Program-made: the position numbers and the translations under genes
Part shown: in pieces, positions 59,531 through 64,000 of the stretch
How the letters are laid out: each line of letters opens with the position of its first letter
Numbering within the stretch: position 1 is the first letter of the stretch
Notes under the pieces: model-generated
The model's input: the letters and a program-made list of their open reading frames with translations, nothing else
The model's database searches: none
Told to the model about the DNA's origin: nothing
Assembly (NCBI GenBank): GCA_016785225.1
Contig: JAFBJZ010000437.1
Span: 92,501 to 156,500, forward strand
Origin: Psettodes erumei
Taxonomy: Eukaryota; Chordata; Actinopteri; Pleuronectiformes; Psettodidae
Reading direction: 5' to 3'
DNA length: 64,000 nt

Positions 59531-59760
59531 CATTTATGAACTTACAGTGGTCTTGAAAAGTTTTCAAATTTGCATTTTTCCAAGCCCCTCTGAGGACTTT
59601 AACAGCAACTGCTGAGGAAGACCATGTGACATGGTTAAAAGCTCCAGAGTAGTTACTAAATAGTCCTTGTGGTGAGACTGTGTCACCAACTACTGTTTCC
59701 AATGTCACAAATGGACTTTCACCGGCATTAAAGTGGTGAAAAAGCAGGGTTTCGATTTTC
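59531..59760. repeat. Possible old dispersed repeat
   Basis: Wording such as AAGCTCCAGAGTAGTTACTA, GTCCTTGTGGTGAGACTGT and CACCGGCATTAAAGTGGTG resembles a dispersed fish repeat as I remember it. I cannot name the family or set the ends. A repeat-library or self-genome search would decide. Confidence 0.35.
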
Positions 59761-62083
59761 TTTTATTACTGCAAAACACTGACATTTATATCATTATTTA
59801 ATAACAGTAGATTGTACATGATACCCCACTTATTGACTGCACAACATCACTGTGAAACAATTGTCGCTAATCTGGATAATTACAAACTCAGTAGATCCTC
59901 GCTCATGTATCACATTTCACAGCATTTCACATAAAATGTCAAGCTGAATGTCCACCATCACATCCACAGTAAATATCTCTGAGCTGTATGGTTCATTAGC
60001 ACTGAAGTTCATGCAGTTTTAATAAATATAAATGTGTGAGTCTGAGTCAGACCAGACCAGCTATTGACACTGAAATTGATTGCCATCAGAATAATAAAAA
60101 ACACATCTTTGCTTCACATTCTGCCTCACGCATTGTGTTTTATTACATTTTTGGCAACAGTTCCTCACAGACAACACTAATGGGACAATGTGTGTGACAG
60201 TTGGATCAATATATATTTGGTGACCTAACCCCTTTGTCTGTCCAAGCAGGAAATCTAACAGCTATGAAGTATTTCATCTGGACCGAGCCGTAACCTCTGA
60301 CCCTGCAGTGGAGAAAAGGCCTCTTCTCTCTACAGGGCACAGCGCTCCGCAGCAGTAAACACTGACTGGAGGTTTTTGCACATTTTTCACAATGTCATCA
60401 GCAACTGACATCTACCTTTTCCTCTGTTGGTCTTTGCCTTTTATACTGTTAGAAACACTGTGCACATCATTCACTGCCCTAATAGAGAGATTGAGGAGGT
60501 TTTTACCAGGTTTAAGTATAGTATACAAGTTAAACATAAGTTGTGCTGCAGCCGTGGTCTTTAGTGGTGAATATGCAAAGTAATGGAAAGAGGCAGGTCA
60601 CACGAGACTGAAACAAGTCGAGATTCAACACTGAAATAAAAAGAATTAAAATGAAATATACGGCGACTGAGAAACAGCTTGACAGGTACATTTGTGATGT
60701 GATGTGAGTAAAGTTTGTTTTTCTTATGTAACCATAACCACAAACTCTGTTGTACAAGTTGTGCATCTAGCTGTTCAAACTCAAGGAGGAACAGTAATTT
60801 GTAATAACTGTAAGTGTAAATAATTCCTCCGAGGTGTGGAGCTGCAGTACAGCAAACATTAAAGCAGGTCTTCTACTTTGGCTTCATCTCTCAGTACTGT
60901 CATCCAAATTGAGACGGCAGGACCGAGGAGGACAAGATAAAATCAACAGTGAAAACAGAACAAATAATATTTCCCTCACACATCATCTATCTGACAGAAG
61001 GCGGCAAAAGGAAAGGAGAACAGGGGGAGAAAACAGGAAAAATCTCGTCCTGTCCACCAATCTTTCATTTGCTCTGCACTCATCCATCCTGGGTGCACCT
61101 CTTAATTTGGTCCTGCCACAGACTGGGCAACGGAGACCTTCAGCCATTGGAAACAAATGATCTGGCCAGGGAGGGGCAACAACTCACGGCTGGCGGCACA
61201 ACACAAGTCAGTTGCTACGGGTTTACATTGCATTGCAGGACTGGGTTGGAAACCTCTGGACTTCCTTGATTTCAAGAGAATTTGACCATTAAGCAATTAA
61301 ACGGTAAGAGGTAAGAGTGTAGAGATAGTTACTCCGAGTATTATAAGATCTGATGATACATTTTTCCTCCTTTCATCAGGCTGCAGCAACTCTGTCCAAT
61401 TGCTGAGTTTACATGCTTTGGGAAGCTTATGGTTAGATTTATGCTTTATTGTTCATATTTTGAAATGGTATTTATGCTTCTGAACATTACAAAAGACAAG
61501 CACATTAGGATGAAAACTAATTGATGTGTTGATGTGTGTACAGGGTACGGGGTTGTAAATTTCCCCAAATCCACTTAAGAGCTGATATAAATCTACACTC
61601 TGGTATAGTGTCAGCCAAGACTGTCTTCCAAATTGTGGAGAAATGCCAGATTTAGAAAAATATATATCATCTATAACCCCACAAATTGCATTTAGCTACT
61701 AAAATTATCTGAATTTAAAGAAACTGAGGATTAGGTTGCAATGATACTAAACTAGTTAGAAGCCACTAACTTCTCCTAACACATAACACATACCCCAATT
61801 AAAACTGAAAGTCAGATTTAATTGGGGTAAACCCCACATGTTTTGGCTGATGACACAGACTGACAGACACACACAAACAGGAGCAGAGAAAGGCCCCAGT
61901 CAAGTCTTGGTCCATTGACAGTAAGTTTCTGTGTTTTGTAGTAAAGTGCAGGGTGGCCACATGGTGACATTTGTGACTCTATCGATGTCAACCTAATTTT
62001 ACAGTGAAACCAGAAGCCCTGTGTCATCCTCATGTGAGGGTTGAGTAAGAGGCTTAGAATACACCGGGGAGATGATCCCACAG
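59761..62083. other. AT-rich spacer
   Basis: AT-rich filler; a cleaner piece at about 61060-61290 could be a small conserved element. Frames at 60834-61269 overlap in two registers with no recognisable product. Confidence 0.55.
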
Positions 62084-62109
62084 ACACACACACACACACA
62101 CACACACAC
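62084..62109. repeat. (AC)13 microsatellite
   Basis: Thirteen perfect AC units. A 195-codon minus-strand frame (61818-62405) reads through it as Cys/Val repeats; I treat that frame as chance. Confidence 0.95.
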
Positions 62110-62454
62110 TGAAAAAAGGGAAAATCAAAACTCAGGCGCTTGTCAAGGAACAAGGTGCAGAAGAACAACGCCGTGCATACAAACGCACACACAGTGACAG
62201 ATATTTCTCCTGGGATTACAGTGGTGGAGATCGTGACACACAGCAGACGGACACCAGCGCTCTGTGAACTTTGTGACTCTGAGGGGATCGTGGGACAGAT
62301 GCCAGCTGAATGGACCATGTCAGTGCGAACAGTGCGAGAACATATGAGTCCCCAGTGGACTTCTTCTTCTTCTTCTTTAAGTGAACAGGGCATTAGCAAT
62401 GACACAAGTAGGCAGAGAGCTCCTCAGCCCTGCATATAGGCTGTGGTAGTGCTG
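62110..62454. other. Spacer with short (TTC)n
   Basis: Mixed sequence with (TTC)5 at 62361-62375 inside both a plus frame (62140-62439) and the minus frame noted above. Neither has a recognisable product. Confidence 0.6.
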
Positions 62455-63015
62455 CTGCTGTCCGCCACTTTGGTCCAGACTGAAATATTTCAACAACTAC
62501 AAAGGTCATGATCAAAAGAAGAATTCTGTGATCGTCTGACTTTTCTCTAGCACCACCAGTAGCTAACATTTGTGGCTATTTAGTGAAATATCTCAACAAT
62601 GAATTTTGACAGATCCATGGTTCTCCGATAATGAATCCTAATGACTCCCCTGACTTTTAACTTGGCTTTGCCATTGAATGGGTTTTGCCATTTTTTCTAG
62701 TGAACACAAAAAAAGATGTACCACATTTTTGCCAATATAATCAGGTAGTTATTGGAGCGACTCACTTCCACAATTGTTCATAAATTAAAGGTAGTGGACA
62801 AACTGAACTGCTCCGATAACTACTGGATGAACTGTCATAAAATGAATAGTAAAAGCTTATGCAACCCTGTAACATTACCCATCAGCCTCTGCTGTGCTTT
62901 GTAGTTGGTGCTAATTAGCAAAAGGTAGGCATGCTAACACGCTGGAATGATGGCAAAAGGACCTGCTAAACATCAGTGTGTTACTATCGTTCGCATGCTG
63001 ATAGCTGTAGGTTCC
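62455..63015. repeat. Dispersed percomorph repeat, diverged copy
   Basis: A run of words matches in order a repeat I remember from many percomorph genomes: CCAGACTGAAATATTTCAAC, then GATAATGAATCCTAATGACT, then CCATCAGCCTCTGCTGTGC, GGTGCTAATTAGCAAA, GGCATGCTAACAC and CCTGCTAAACATCAG. The collinearity over about 550 bp makes chance very unlikely. I do not know its class, and no coding part is visible. Its presence is my main evidence for a percomorph host. Confidence 0.75.
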
Positions 63016-63379
63016 CTTTGACCCTTATTTCTTTACTGGTAAATTTACTTTTTGGTGTAAAGAAGACATTTGAAAAATTCTGTTGCAGCTCTGTTGTACA
63101 TTAAAACACATGACCACATTTTGCACTTAGCAACATGTCGCTGCCCTTTCACTTTAACTTCATCTTCAACTGACATTTAGACAAGCCACATAAACTGTAA
63201 ACTGGGCAAAAATAGGCTGTAAATACAGGATAAAACTATTATCTGAAACACTGGTGTTTAAGTAGCCTTTACCAGCTGGTATTTGATTCTTCTAAGTTTA
63301 GTCTCAGACAGTATAATGACATTTACTTGGTCAATGATAAATAAGTCAGGTCTAAAATTTAATGAATTATTGTGAAAGG
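63016..63379. other. AT-rich spacer
   Basis: AT-rich filler; nothing recognised. Confidence 0.65.
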
Positions 63380-63600
63380 CCACTGATCTGCAAACACAAC
63401 TGGCTGGCCACCATGTGAGATGATAATGGTCAGACACAGCCGCTCACCTCTCAGATGTTTCTCTGCTGCTGCAGAGATAATTAGATTGTATTAGTGATGT
63501 GTGTGGACTGCAGCAGCAGCCGCAGCATATACGTAGTCAGGAGGTATTCCAGTCAGATGACTTTGATTTCAGACAAATACAATTTAAGATAACTGGATGT
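63380..63600. promoter_or_regulatory. CNE-like block 32
   Basis: Low-repeat block with GATAATTAGATTGTATTAG and a short CAGCAGCAG run (63510-63530). Low-confidence enhancer candidate. Confidence 0.28.
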
Positions 63601-64000
63601 GTCTTTGAAATAAATCAAATGTTTACAGAGTGATTAATAAGCTAAATGGAGAGGAATCTCGGGACAATAATCCAGGGTCATGGATGTTTACGCACACTGG
63701 TTGCACTGTACACATGCCTGTGAAGGTTTGTGAGAAGCCTGTCTATTGTTTGATGTAAGTCAACAACAAGTTACAGAAGAGAGGGAAATTTTCCACTGGT
63801 TGAAAAAGGATGGAATTCAACTCTTATGTTAATGCTTCAGAACCTGCAGGACCAAAAGGTTTAGCACTGTGATGTAAGGCAGTGTACTGTATGTTCAGTC
63901 TATTTTGTTGTGGTCTCAGCTAATTTTATTGCAAACTAATTTTCAAGACCGCGCAAACTACAATGACCCTAAGACTGAGACTTCAGGAACTTATCATCAT
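63601..64000. other. End of window, spacer
   Basis: AT-rich filler to the window edge; nothing recognised. Confidence 0.65.

Noticed and set aside
61818..62405. 195-codon minus-strand frame
   Set aside because: Crosses (AC)n and (TTC)n tracts; the Cys/Val and Glu repeats are microsatellite read-through and nothing else is recognisable.

Overview
This window looks like noncoding DNA from a ray-finned fish, probably a percomorph. I read it as part of a gene desert or a very long intron of the kind found beside developmental regulator genes. Four observations point there. The window is rich in (CA)n and (TC)n microsatellites. It carries a degenerate Tc1/mariner-family fragment at 42.47-42.78 kb. 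It carries a long copy of a dispersed repeat I know from percomorph genomes at 62.46-63.01 kb. Finally, AT-rich filler alternates with compact, non-repetitive, moderate-GC blocks of 150-500 bp full of homeodomain, POU, TALE and nuclear-receptor-like words, which is what conserved noncoding elements (CNEs) look like. Conservation itself cannot be tested from one sequence, so every CNE call is an inference.

I found no protein-coding gene I can name and no tRNA, rRNA, known microRNA or CRISPR array. The longer open frames (up to 252 codons, some opening at TTG rather than ATG) have no recognisable domains, cross microsatellites or CNE-like blocks, and lack convincing gene structure. The least easily dismissed are a 104-bp segment at 15.85 kb flanked by a strong acceptor and a GTGAGT donor, and a 215-codon ATG frame at 38.35-39.0 kb ending in a hydrophobic segment plus a basic tail.

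Layout. 0-11 kb: several CNE-like blocks, two near-identical CTCF-type words in convergent orientation (590 and 10,639), a perfect 20-bp AT palindrome built from two TAATTA sites (7,088), a perfect DR1 nuclear-receptor word (8,333) and a strong G-quadruplex word (9,779). 11-23 kb: the densest CNE-like run, broken by a 153-bp (TC)n tract at 15.7 kb; it contains a triple GTTATTGG cluster (16,501) and an octamer plus TAATTA composite (22,540). 23-33 kb: mostly AT-rich spacer with a CpG-dense patch carrying an ETS word (31.44-31.58 kb) next to a repeat-like stretch. 33-50 kb: a second run of CNE-like blocks, with a nuclear-receptor half-site cluster (42,326) beside the Tc1-like fragment. 50-58.1 kb: a GC-rich islet with a hairpin, more CNE-like blocks, two more G4 words and a degenerate period-5 satellite. 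58-64 kb: mostly spacer and old repeats.

There is no set of genes working together here. If the window has a function it is most likely cis-regulatory, acting on a gene outside the window. I could not identify the target locus or the species.
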